A stretch of 64,000 nt of DNA, from assembly GCA_914767715.1 (NCBI GenBank), contig OU612065.1, forward strand, positions 1,800,001 through 1,864,000, given 5' to 3'. Positions 31,254 to 43,388 of the stretch are shown here, piece by piece; position 1 is the first letter of the stretch; the number at the start of each line of letters is the position of its first letter. A program made the translations under genes and the position numbers. Source of the DNA: Membranipora membranacea. Its lineage: Eukaryota; Bryozoa; Gymnolaemata; Cheilostomatida; Membraniporidae. A model generated the notes under the pieces. It saw only the letters and a list, made by a program, of their open reading frames with translations, was not told the DNA's origin and ran no database searches.

Positions 31254-31798
31254 GTGTAAATGACAATTGAAGTATTATTTTATTACTCCTCCTTGAGAGT
31301 GGCTACGACAACGGCTGCTATTACTCCTTGACGACACCAATGAACTAAGTTTATTGATTGATGACATCTTTTATCATTATGATTATCATCATATTATTAT
31401 AATCATCTACTTTACTTTGCTCTTTTTTAATACAAAGAGGGTGGTTCTAGCACTAGCAAGGAGTAAGCCTACTTGTTTCCAGACTAATCTGTGGAATGAT
31501 TCATTGCAATACACTTGCAAACAACAAATTACAGGCCAAATGTTCTTCATAGTTGTTTTAAAGTGTTGGGATTAGTTTGAGTACTTTTGTGGTTTTGACC
31601 AGGGAGGGTTGTTGGGCTGGATTTGATAGGGCTAAAAATTGCAATGCACCATCAGGCAGTTTTTGCTACTACCTTTCTCTGATGGATTTCTACTCTTCTA
31701 TTATTTGTTCAATTGAGCGCTCCTTTCAAGTTGACCAAGGAGTTACAGGGGAGTAAAATCCTTGCTTTGACTACTGTTTTCATTTCCTTTTTGTTTAG

Positions 31799-33041
31799 AG
31801 AAATTGTGCTACTAGACAACTGAAGATGGTAGCAGGACAGTTTGAGGAGATGAAGTTTAAATCCACTTATAATCTGTCATCCACTCAACAGCAAGAGGTA
31901 ACAATTAAAGCTTAGATACTTTAGGCGTGTAATGGTCCAGCTCAAGGTTTATGTTCCTAAACGGTTTCTATATATATGTCACATGAGCTCGCCGACATCA
32001 TGTGACATATATATCATTGTTTACATCTGAAGATTGGTTTTGGGTTCGTCAATACATAACTCATAATAATATCGACTGGGAATCTTTTGATGTTGATAAC
32101 AGCTGTCAGTAGATTTATCCATTCTAGTTTTAATGGCAGTACCATCGGCACATGATATGTTTCGTAAGATTATCTGTGGCTTAACTGCAGCTTATCAGTA
32201 ATGATAGTGCAATTCCGTTCCGAATGCATGCAAACTGGATCACACTTGGTCTTGATTAAATCTACTAATTTAAAATGTGTTTATATTGCATGAAGTGTAT
32301 TCCTGTTTTAGAACAAGTTTGTTTCCTCTGTGGTGGCGGAGGGATATTGCAAAAGTGGGGCATTAAGATGCCGCGAAAGCGGACTTTTGCAATATCCCTC
32401 TGCCACCACAGAGGAACAAACTTGTTATTGGTACAGTTCAATGATCGACCACCATGCTGGGCTAAAGTATAAGTGTTCAAGCCTTCACAGTTGATTTTGT
32501 TTCCAAAGAGATCGGAAACAATGCTGGAAGCAGTTCGGGGCATGTCCAAAACTCTCTGCTGGAAGTTGGAATGATTAATGAAAGTTAGTTCGACACATGT
32601 CAAACGTTGCCTCCACAACCTGATAATCTAAAATACGATGAAACCTGGCAGCATTCAGTTTTCAGTTGATAGCTTGGACACTAGTATTACCATTGGGGGT
32701 TACAGTGATATCAACTGCAGGACAAGGGTTTTCTTGGCAACTGGGAAGATATAATTGACAAATTTACTACTCATTTGTTGTCCCCTAAAGATTCATATAC
32801 TTAGTCGTCAATTACAAGTGCAACAATCGTCATCCTGAAAACTTAAACTTGCAGAAGTGTTTAAGTTGTTTGATGGCCCTAGAATATACCGCCCTTGAAT
32901 ATACACGCCACATTATGTGTTACTCAATCACAGTGTGAAACAAGTTTAATTTTTATACAGATTATATTATTCAACTATTATATATTTCAGGCTGATCAAT
33001 TATATCTGAATTATACAACAAAAAAGGAAAAACCAAAGTAG
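31799..33041 (+). CDS. Two C-terminal exons of an unrecognised gene inside element 2
   Basis: Exon 31799-31897 follows TTGTTTAG and ends before GTAACA; exon 32991-33041 follows TATTTCAG and ends in a TAG stop. Joined in phase 0 they read RNCATRQLKMVAGQFEEMKF and finally YLNYTTKKEKPK. The composition (charged, helical) and clean splice signals look like a real C terminus. No start or upstream exon was found. It converges on the transposase gene, whose last exon begins only about 40-120 bp away. I do not recognise the family. Confidence 0.4.
31970..32014. repeat. Hairpin in element 2 intron
   Basis: TATATATGTCACATGA pairs with TGTGACATATATA across a 14-base loop. Confidence 0.7.
32312..32426. 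repeat. 115-bp long-armed hairpin with structured loop
   Basis: Arms of about 44 bp (starting AACAAGTTTGTTTCCTCTG and ending with the inverse) pair almost perfectly. The loop itself contains GCATTAAGATGC and CGCGAAAGCG mini-hairpins. It is probably a MITE or a cruciform-forming site; RNA function is not shown. Confidence 0.85.
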
Positions 33042-33162
33042 CATCTGTCGTGCTAAGCTCTTACACCAAAGGTAATGGCTGCTCATCTAACATTCTCCAC
33101 TGCATATTTCACAGCCTCCCAGTACTGTCTGAGTGTTCTTCTTCCGTCACCAAGCTGCGTCA

Positions 33163-36100
33163 CTAGACTTTGCAATCTCTCTTCGTAGTCCCTCCATTTT
33201 TTCCTTGGTAGGGTACGTCTTTGTCCTGCGTATAAACCAACGGATTGATGACACCAAATTCACGAGCTCTATGGTTATAAAACAACATGGTAGGTTATTG
33301 TCAGTTTCAACTGAGTTCCCCAGCTCATATAATTGTCAAAAGATTACCTTTCTCTGCTGCATGAATCTTCTGTTCGGTCAGCTTTTGCTCCTCTCGGAGC
33401 TTTCCGAGGTACACCCAGAATGAGGCATGTTTAACAGATATTGTGTCATTCCATTGCTTATTCCAACCTGTCAAAATTCCCTATTGTTTTAAGTCACCCA
33501 TGTTTTCAATTGTATTGCACTATATAATATATAATATATAATATAATTATTATGATTTTATGTTTATATGGATAGATGACAAAACTACTACGAAGTTTTT
33601 CCTTATAACTACCTATTTTTAAATACATAAACTAATACTAGCAGAGTGTAGACATTTCGACTCTGCTTACGCTTGAGTCTTGGCTAATTAATGACATTTA
33701 TAATGGTGGATTATAAAATATGTGGGAATTTGTTGATTATATATATGTGTCGGAATGGGAGGTGTGGTTGTGCTTTGAATTATAACCAATGACCGTGATG
33801 TGTTTCAGTTAATCTAAACTATGGATTGGATGGGAGCAGAGAGATGAGCTCACTCACTTTCGATAGCATTGTTGGATCTAAGTCGCATGGGTCGGACATA
33901 CACATTCCACATCTCGATGGGGAAGCCCCTCCTAAGGTATGTGTCATCCATGTACTCAAGAAACACCAAGAAGTTTGGATATTGCTGACATATCTCCATG
34001 ATTATAGGTTCTGCCAATAGTATCCTACAATGATAGAAAACAGGCTCAGTATTACCTACCATTTTATGTAGCAGCACCATACTCGTATCTCACTATCATT
34101 ATGTGAGAGCTGATTTTTGAATGGCAAGTGCTGTCTTATAAATGACTAAAAGTTAAGCAAGGATCTAGCTTGCCCACTGGTTTATCCTCACGGAAGAGAT
34201 TCCAATATCATCCATAGTAAGTACACATTGGATTCCAATAATATTCCATGGCATCACTTCCACATGTATGGTATTTTCACAGCTAACAGTTTGTTGAATA
34301 AAAGCAAAATGATACTATGTTGCATAAAGGAAAGTTATGTTAACATCAAAACCGAAAGCTCATAAACTTATCCCAAGCGGTTTGAAAATAATAATGAGAA
34401 TAATCTTCTTACTGGTACTGCTGCAAGACATTTGCTGGTGGTAGAAAACCGACAGTTTTGAGTAACCTGACGACATCCCTCAAATTTCTATTGTCTCTGT
34501 ATGCACCCCTCAGGTTTAAGGTAGCCAACCTCCTCACAAGGCTCTGCACAAAATTAAAGTGACAGCCTAGGATTCTGATTTGTCTTCTAGCAAAAACTGC
34601 CCTGATGGCACCATGTAGGGCCACTTCGTAATCACATACGATAGATTGTACTGCCATATCTCGGCCCCCAATTGTCCCACGCAGCATCTGCAATAGAAGA
34701 TCAAGTTTCAATGAGATAATGACAGGATTGATCAAGGCGTCTTAATGATGATATCTAGAATCTTATCAGGCCTAATTGCAATGCTCTTCAACATGATGCG
34801 GCAACGTGAAACTTTTTAAATTTGCTAATAATAATTCACATTTAGCCCCTTGAAAAACTATTCTGGTACCTGCTCGTAGACTTGCTGTGTCTTTCCCTGG
34901 ATTAAAATAAATACAAGCGGTACTATGTGGTCACCGATCACACCGTGAATTGTAACCATCTGAGTAAATAGGGATGGTACTGTCCTGAATGTACCATCCA
35001 TGTACCATATCTTGCTCCCTCGTAGAGCGTCCATGTTCCCTTTTGTGCAAAACACAACCACTCCTGCTTGATTGTCCTGTGATAATATAAGAATAAATTT
35101 TTATTCTAAACTTCATCAACCATGTAGGAAGCCTACATTCAGATGAATTGAAAATTACCTGATTGAAGGAACAACTTGCAAGTTCTATATCTGCCATATT
35201 TTTAATTGACAATTGTTGACCCAATAATATTAGTGACACCTACTTAGTCATATATCTCTGACCAACAGACATACGCACAAGGTAGTTGGTTAAAGATATA
35301 TGATTACCATCTATCTATGATGAAATCATGATTGACCCTATTCACCACTTTTAATTTATGTCTTTTGCAGTATCGAGTCGGTCAACGAAAGCTTACCCCA
35401 AATGTGGGCAAAATAAAACAATATTGACCTGATCAATAGCAACTTGATAGTTCTAGCGATCAACTCATTCAGGTGAGCGCAACCCATTATTACTGCAATG
35501 AACAAAAACAGATGTTCTTTCCATTTATTTCGTTTTTAATTGAAAACATTGGCCAACATGTTTTAAGAGAAAGCAATTCGCAGAATCTTGCTCTATATGT
35601 GTTATTCACCTGAAAGTGTATAAACTCTTCTCCATCCAGTGTCCTCCCATACTCATCTGGGATCATCAGATCTGCAAGCGTCTTTGGTAATGGCGGTAGC
35701 ACCTCGTATCTGCAATAATTATTGGAGACAATATGTATATATGAAACTTAAAACCCCGTTTAACAGTATTTTTAAAGTATTTATGAGACAACTGACATCA
35801 TAAAAATTTCAATTCAGAGTCGTTGCCTTTCAAAATATGAGATTTTGGAGTGGTGTGCCCATATCAAAAGGGAGCACAAATCCTAGTAACAAGTCTGCTC
35901 ATTTCCTGGGCGTCTGTTGCCTATCTATAGAAATATTTACAGATTTTAACATTTATTTTGCTCCTTTGCTAGTGAATCTTCGTTGGTAATGCAGAAAATT
36001 TTACATAAGACTTGAGACCTGACAGCCAAATTTACAGCCCATTTCCAAATACTGTTCAGTATCTCTATGTTGGCTATGAAATTGAGAACTATCATCCTGA

Positions 36101-39100
36101 TTAATCTTAGTCGCTATTTTCAAACCCTTGATCCATGCTTTTGTTCCTTTCTCCCTCTTTTTGGCACTATTTGGCAAACATTTCATGATCAAAACTATGA
36201 TGAGTGCCAATAAAAGGGGTAAAATGCTATTCTGGTAACCTTGTCACAGTTTTTGACAACGCCTAAGTCCATATATTTTTTCACGTACATCCGGTCTGCG
36301 TGCCCAACGGTGAAACCTGATCGATTGTGTGGCACAATGACAAATTTTGTCCTTTGCCCAGTTTAAACACTAGCATCATGATTTGTCTTTAAATAACGTT
36401 AAAGAAAGTAATGTATGTACCTTGCTCTTTTCATAGTGCTGCAGGCGCTCTTGTACGTTATGTACTCAGCACTATGTTTCAAGGCTGTTTTGCGGTAAGT
36501 TGTATTGAGCCTTTGAATTGGTTTCTGATGTACTTTTTCTTCCAGCTCTATTCTCTGTGAATCGTGCATAATCATGGAGGAATTTTGTCCATGATTGTGT
36601 ACTCCAGCTTTAATAACGGTTACACTGTCATTAACACGGCTCACTGAGTATCTTTCAGTGGTGGGCCATGCCTTGCATTCTTTGACCCAGCATCTCCAGG
36701 CGGTGCTGTCCAGATAATTCTTGTTTCTCTGGTACCGGTGATTATAGTGGATCAGGACATGGCCACCGCGGTTGCCTCTCATGATAGTTGCCTGAATTTA
36801 AAAAAAGATAATGTATAAAAGTTGCTGTAATAACACCAAAGTTGGCACCAAATTAGTCAATACCTGTGTGTACTTATGTACCACTATTTTTTTCACCCTC
36901 TCTCAGATATCTAATAAGACAGACAGATGGACAATCAGATGAAGTACAATGCGGCCTACCTCACAGGATTTCTGACCCTCAGAGCGACGAGAGTTAGAGT
37001 CAGGTTCAGGTCTACTGGATGTTTTATCCGTAAGTTGAGTAACCTGTTAAATGAAATTCAGAATTAGTGACAATGGATTAAATTGTGGCTATGAGGCTGT
37101 GAAATTACTTGGATTTCCAAAATATTAGCCTTGATAGTTGGTTACTTTTTTCTCAAAGGAAATTTGCTTGGCAATCAAACAATGTTTACTATCAAAAGAA
37201 TTCAAGATTTTGGTTGTCATTGACAATTTTCTGTTTATCATCAAACTAAAGCTCCAATTTGGAAGACTGGACTCACCCTCTGAGAGTTGGGCAGCTGAAA
37301 AAAAAACTAGGCGCGCTTCTTTTTTTCATGGGGAGTAAATACTGTAATGCATGTGTCTAAACAATGAAGGAAGCTAAAATTTAAGTGATATTTTTAAAAT
37401 GAAAAAGGGAGGCGCACACCATTTAACCCACCGACTACAAAGTGAGAGTTTATGGGAAACATGAAATTTTATCATAATACATACCATGATCGTTTAAATT
37501 TTTGTTACAAAACAGTCGAAAATTGTTACTTAGTTTTTTCACCCAGTCTAGCTTTGATATCATTATTCAAGTTGTAAGCATTACCTGTTCTGGTCTGACT
37601 TTAATAGAGACATCTTTGGTGTTACTTTGAGGTGATTCGAATGGAATATGGTCTGTATCCAAATCTGAGAACTCCTCGCCCTGAAACATGAACATTGCAA
37701 CTTGAAAATAATTTTTGATTTTAGTATGTTACCGACTCAATATCAACCAATCATCGGATCAAGGACATCCCTGGGCAATCAGATGAAGTACAATGCGACC
37801 TACCTCACAGGATTTCTGACCCTCAGAGCGACGAGAGTTAGAGTCAGGTTCAGGTCTACTGGATGTTTTATCCGTAAGTTGAGTAACCTGTTAAATGAAA
37901 TTCAGAACTAGTGACAATGGATTAAATTGTGGCTATGAGGCTGTGAAATTGCTTCGATTTCCAAAATATTACTCTTGATAGTTGATTAGTTTAGGCCCAA
38001 TGGAAATTTGCTTGGAGTTCAAACAATATTTACTATTAAAAGAATTCCGGATATTGGTTGTCATTGACAATTTCTGTTTATCATCAAACTGAAGCTCCAT
38101 TTTGGAAGACTGGGCTCACGTTCTAAAAGTTTGACAGTTGAAAGTTATTTCAGGCATAAATCAGTGTTTATGAAATTGAATTGTATTTGAAGTGGGTTGA
38201 TGCTAATTTACCAGTTTATTTGAAGCTGTTTGGTTTGGTGAAGGATTTCTAAAGCCCCTCTTGTCTGTAGGGAGATATTCTGATGTGTGCCTTGGCGAGG
38301 AATTTCCAGCTCCATCCTGCAATCATAAGGTGATGAATACTATCAATGTATTATTGCAATGATCTCTTCCTAGTTTTCTAGTGACGTTTCCTTAGTAGGG
38401 GCGGCCAAAGGTGTTGTTTGATTATGAATACGCGCGCGCACAATTTTCTGCATCCAGACATTGCTTTGTGTGTGGGTATGCAATGCCAATTTGTTTATCT
38501 TCAATGTACTATAATTATTAGGTAACACATGTATTAATATAAATATAAAGTGACAAACACTGTGATGATTGGTAAACTGGAATTTGGGCTAATCCGTTCT
38601 TTACAGAACTGCAAGTTTTGGTTGCAATGCAAAGCATATCTCCTCATCCGGGTCTTGGCCGAAAATACATTTAAGAAGACAACATCAAACTGCCCCTATG
38701 AAATAGATGCAGTCACTACGGAGCCATACTTACATTGATAGTGAGGTCCACCTGCTGTGCAACTGAGTTCCGCTCTTCAACCTGTGGTAATTGAAAATTT
38801 ATATATAAAACATGTTTTACTATGATTTTCATGCCAAAAACAAGAAACGAAAGCCGTTCAGTATGCATGTCTGAAAGTTGGATTTAAATTTGTATCAAAA
38901 CAAATATTAAACTTTCAGTTCAGAGTTCATTATCCTCATTTGTGGTAGATGATATACAAATCAAAAAGAATCTGCAGACATTTATTGAATGAGAAATGAG
39001 ACATGTTAAGATGTTGCCAAAGTCAAAGATGAGGGTGTAGCACACTGAAAGTTTTTATTTATAACATGCAAAATTCATGACAGAAAAAAACCTCATATGG

Positions 39101-42100
39101 TTATAATAACTGCTTGGGGGCATTGCAGACCAAACGGAACTATATTCATGTAATATAACAGCACTTGAGATTGAAAAAATTTGAATGTTTTTCTTCTTGT
39201 GGCTGTAAATATTCTCACCTTCAGCAAACTGACAATGTGGTTGAAGCTAGCAGATTCTGCTGTCATCTTCGTCCACATGACGGTCGCGCTAACTTGTTGG
39301 CTCCCATTCCTTGGGCGTGGAAGAGCAACGAATGTGTAATCGAGGTCCTGTGGCACATTGACTCTTCTCAGTGGATGCACTGAGCCCACTGCTCCTTTTA
39401 CTACATTTGCTACCGCATAAAAGGCGCAGGGGCCTTGGTGCTGACCTATCCTGCCGACTTCTTCATATAGTTCCTGCCGTCTCGAGGGTGCAAAGGTGGC
39501 TAATGCACCCATATAGTGTTTGCAGACAGTTGATGCTGCGATATAAAATTCTGAATGTTCTTTGACCTCGAACAAAGCTAAAAGCTTTAAGCCCGCCCAA
39601 AACATCTGAGTGCCGTAGCATGATACTGACACAGCACGGAAAAAACAATTTCCGTCACCGTAAACTTGTACTGGGTTATAGGCCTGGAGGACATATGGAA
39701 TGTGCTGGCTGAGCAGCACCATTGAGACATGGTCAATTCGCTGACTGTTGAGTGTCCTGTAATTAAAGCAATGATATAGTCAGATATTTGATTGATTTTT
39801 ATTTCTGCTGATTTTGGTGTGCAGTTTATTTTACTTTTGCAGGAATTGTAGAAGGATGTACTTTGACCAATGAACTAAACCTGGTTTAGTTCATTGCTTT
39901 GACAATTTCAACTTTTTGGTTTGTGGATACATTTTGGCAAGAAATAAAATATTAGTTGAAAGGCCAGAAGGAAAATTAAACTTAACTTACTTTGTTAATT
40001 ATAACACTTAGCGCTGACCTTATTTATCAACACAGTACTTTGCGGCAAATCAAATATGTAACAGATTTGAAAACCCTCTATTCTAAGCACTCAAATCAGA
40101 TGGAGTTGTGGCACTATGATAACGTAGTGCCACAACTCCATTCAATTTGGATTCTGATCGCTTAGACCAGGGAGGGTGGGATAACCCTCCCACCCTCCCT
40201 GCTTAGACTTGACGCAGTCCCATTCCATAAAAAAGTGTCCCAGCTTCCAACAAGATCCCTACAGTAACATGTAGATACAGTAATAATGTATCAGTCCATA
40301 GCAACTAATGTTAAATAATCAAAAGATTTCTAAGTCAACCCAATGGCATTAGCTTAGGATCCGAATCAGGTGTCACCTTCAGTCACCACTGAATCATTAT
40401 TACAACTAGCAGTGTCAATCAAATATCTGCATTATTTGTTTCAGTCAGCATTGTGGACCTGTATAGTAATTACAAGTGAACTGACCTGGTGAGATGGGTG
40501 GAAGAGTAACCCGGTAAATTTTATACAGCAGCTTCTCGGAGTTGATCGCCTTCTGAGAGAATTTCTTCTCACACAATCTAGGTGAGTTGGAAATAATGAG
40601 AATGATCATGACAGATTAAGGAGACTATTATGATAATCAATGTATTGCATACAAGACCATGTCTAAGTGCTTAGAGAGTCACGCTCATTACAACCGTGAG
40701 AGATCTTGCACTATAGATACATAGTTAAAGTGTTTGATATAGGCGCTGGTGGTGTACACCATCAAACACCCTGGAAACTTTTGTGTAGGGGTGTTTGCAA
40801 GTGAACGTTACTAACAATTGAAACTGTCCCCCACAAAGTTTCGTTATCATCCAGCAAGCAGGAGTGAAGATATAAGCTTATCAAGTTTTTTCAGGTCAAC
40901 CAGTGAAGCCAGACTCAGTTTGCACATGCTCATGAGCTTGTTCTTCGCAATTTCCTGTTTGAAATAGATTGTGTTTTATGCAAAGGTGGATGGGTGTTAG
41001 CAATGCAGCCCACACCAGTTAGTAGTGATCATGCATAGCGTTTTGCGCAATGTCAAAGCTGCTGCCTTTCTAATAGTGCAGCAGCTCTGAGCCACATATT
41101 TCAATAGCACTCAGAAGAGCGACCCAAATAATAATAATAATCTCCATGGCCGCAAGCTTTGGTCATGGCATATGTATCAGGCCTGTAGTTCTAGGGCCGA
41201 GAAACACTATAATTGAATAATTCATGTCAGAATCGGCTCCTCTCGGATTACCATTTACCAATTATATTGGCTGTGAGCTTACAGCTGTCGCACCCCTCCT
41301 GGTGATGCTTCCGATTTGCCTCAGACTTTTGCCTCCCCTACCATTTATTCTAAACTATGGCCCTGTGTATGAAATACATTTTTAGGCAATTACATTAATG
41401 AGAGAAAACATGTTTCAAAAGTTTGGAATCCCTGTAAAATAGTTTGTGCGCTACAGGATACAAATCATAGGGTTCAGCTCTTATTGCATATGAGTATGGT
41501 TGATCAAAAATGTGAAATACAAATTCCTACCGGATGGTTTCAATTATAGAGATATTATATATATCATATATAGTAACTCTATGGTTTCGATTTTGACTTT
41601 TACTCGCAAACTCAGGAAAGGATTCTGCATTGGTATATCAGAAAGCATAGGAAAAATTTAATATTTTTGCAGCTTTCATTTCATCTTTGAATCCATTCTT
41701 TGATGTTTTGGGCTAATGATTATGAAAATGAATACTTTCTGATTCCTAATTACTTGTACTTTCTCATAGTAAACGCCTACTTGCTAAACGAGGTGGAGCT
41801 GGTATCTCTGCGCGGAGTGGCATGAAAATCGAGGAGCAAAGTGTGAGTTTGGCGGGTGATATGGCTGTTAGTGAGGTTAGGTGAGTCCACACAGTGTTAC
41901 TTTTTTTGCTTTTCACAAAATATTAAACAATGTGATTTAGCTCCTACAGATAATGGTACAGTGCACTTCAAGTAAACAGTTCTTTATTATTTCAGGACTG
42001 CTGACACTAAATTAGGTCGTGTTTTGGGTCAGGTATTACGGGTCTATTACCTGGCGTGTCCCACTGGTTCTGGTCTTCGTTCACACCTCCCCCCCCCCCC

Positions 42101-43060
42101 TAGAATCTTAGTTATGGCAGCTTACTGAAAGTATAACAAAGTGAGAAGGCAACTCCAAACACCAAACACTCCTGTTTGCGTAGCCTCACTTTCTGGCCTT
42201 TCTGCGACCTCCTATTAGAAAGAATGCCTGACAGGGAAAAGATGTGGTTGTCAAACTTAGCACTAATTTATTTTTCTATCCCCTTGGTCAAGAGGAGCCC
42301 CACAATTTCCAACGTGGATTGGTGCACCTTTTTTAAAACTTTGCTAACCTATCACTTTTCTCTTTTCATGTTAGATATGCGTGGACCTCAAAATGTTTAG
42401 AATGCTCCAGATGCCCCCTTTACAAACCCTAGTTTTAAAACCTTTTCTTTCTACTCCCAAGCCCCTCAACTGTCAGTGTCAGTCCATATTCATACGATGC
42501 ATGATGATGTGGCTCAGTAATTTATTACCCAGAGGGAAGTTACAAAAAGTTGGGTGCCGGACCGGTACCTAGGATTTATGCACACAAACATGAACAGCAT
42601 TACTAGCAATGTAATGTTTTATTGTAGCCCACTAGCACTGTAATAGTACACACATAATCATCATAGTGCTACAACGTAGCGTTGCGCCATAGAGTGAATC
42701 AGGCAAGAACCTTTCAATACAATACGTAACGCTAAGTTTTGCATGGTTGTCAGCTCACTCCACTACCTAGAAATAACTAGTTTAGTTCAAAGTAATGGTA
42801 TTCACCATACTGGGCAGAATTTAACCGCATAAATAACACATTTATACTCACCTTTCTAATGCTTTCACTGAGTGGTCATCAGAAGCACCACACACACATA
42901 TCTGGCAGTAAAAGTACAGGGTTTTAAGTTCCTTGAACTCACTCTCCTGTACATTCAGACAAGCTCTATGCGTCCACCTTTTGCAGATACCACACGCGAC
43001 ACTGGCGTACGCAACACCTTTAATGAATTTACCTTGACAGCTAACACATACAACCTCCAT
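33163..43060 (-). CDS. PHD-OTU-FLYWCH-MULE transposase of element 2
   Basis: Fourteen exons join in phase: 43060-42852, 39756-39219, 38781-38734, 38316-38212, 37887-37804, 37680-37585, 37043-36960, 36791-36421, 35709-35610, 35076-34870, 34687-34413, 34024-33858, 33467-33348 and 33266-33163, giving 835 residues. Residues 5-55 form a PHD finger (C5, C8, C23, C26, H31, C34, C52, C55). Near 102-110 comes an OTU-like motif, YGDGNCFFRAVS, with Cys107 as presumptive nucleophile; I could not pick out the catalytic His. Residues 389-450 are a FLYWCH zinc finger (YLDSTAWRCWVKECKAWPTT, later GVHNHG). The MULE core follows: WYMDGTF (D572), CDYEVALHGAI (D633) with GCHFNFVQSLVRRL, and RSNNAIE (E761). Family knowledge predicts cut-and-paste transposition in the nucleus. 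The PHD and OTU roles are inferred as chromatin reading and deubiquitination. The first exon could instead be 49034-45578, which also fits the phase. Confidence 0.88.
36934..37300. repeat. Duplicated exon-containing segment, copy 1
   Basis: About 365 bp, from GACAATCAGATGAAGTACAA onwards, is repeated at 37778-38143. Each copy contains an 84-bp, 28-codon exon flanked by functional-looking splice sites. Confidence 0.85.
37778..38143. repeat. Duplicated exon-containing segment, copy 2
   Basis: This matches 36934-37300 with scattered substitutions and small gaps. The exons inside (37804-37887 and 36960-37043) encode the same 28 residues, beginning VTQLTDKTSSRPEPDSNSRR. Confidence 0.85.
39868..39896. 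repeat. Small palindrome (CAATGAAC family)
   Basis: CAATGAACTAAACC and GGTTTAGTTCATTG pair almost without a loop. It lies in an intron of the transposase gene. Confidence 0.8.
40100..40141. repeat. Perfect hairpin
   Basis: ATGGAGTTGTGGCACTA pairs with TAGTGCCACAACTCCAT around an 8-base loop. A second short palindrome built on GGGAGGGTGGG follows near 40170-40200. Confidence 0.8.
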
Positions 43061-43388
43061 TTTAATATTCAATAACCATGTGCTTTCTGCTAACCGGATA
43101 ACCTCAGAGATGGTTTTGTCAGTTCATGTTATAAAAATGGTCTGCATGATGATTAATAAAAAAAATTTATTTATTCATTTATTTATTTATATATTTGTTT
43201 ATTTCTTGAGGTTTTCTAAAAATTTATAATTAAAGCAAATTAAAAATAACTTGTTGACCTCATATATATTAGTTGGTCAATAATTTGGAGATTAGATTGT
43301 ATGTTTGACAAATGTTTTATTTTTTGTATTTGCAGTTGCCTGCCCTTGGCTGCTCAGTTGGTGGGAATGATCGTGACAGATTGTGTCT
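40493..43388 (+). CDS. Possible plus-strand exons opposite the transposase intron
   Basis: Three pieces join in phase: 40493-40581 (weak acceptor, excellent AG|GTGAGT donor; includes NPVNFIQQLLGVDRLLREFL), 41770-41880 (KRLLAKRGGAGISARSGMKI) and 43336-43388 (CLPLAAQLVGMIVTDCV). They lie in the long first intron of the minus-strand gene. The first piece is also open and splice-competent on the minus strand, so its strand is uncertain. No start, stop or family was found. Confidence 0.3.
42089..42101. repeat. Poly-C run
   Basis: A homopolymer of about a dozen C residues inside element 2. Confidence 0.85.

Noticed and set aside
39165-39565. Plus-strand ORFs opposite the OTU exon
   Set aside because: They are shadows of the minus-strand OTU coding sequence.
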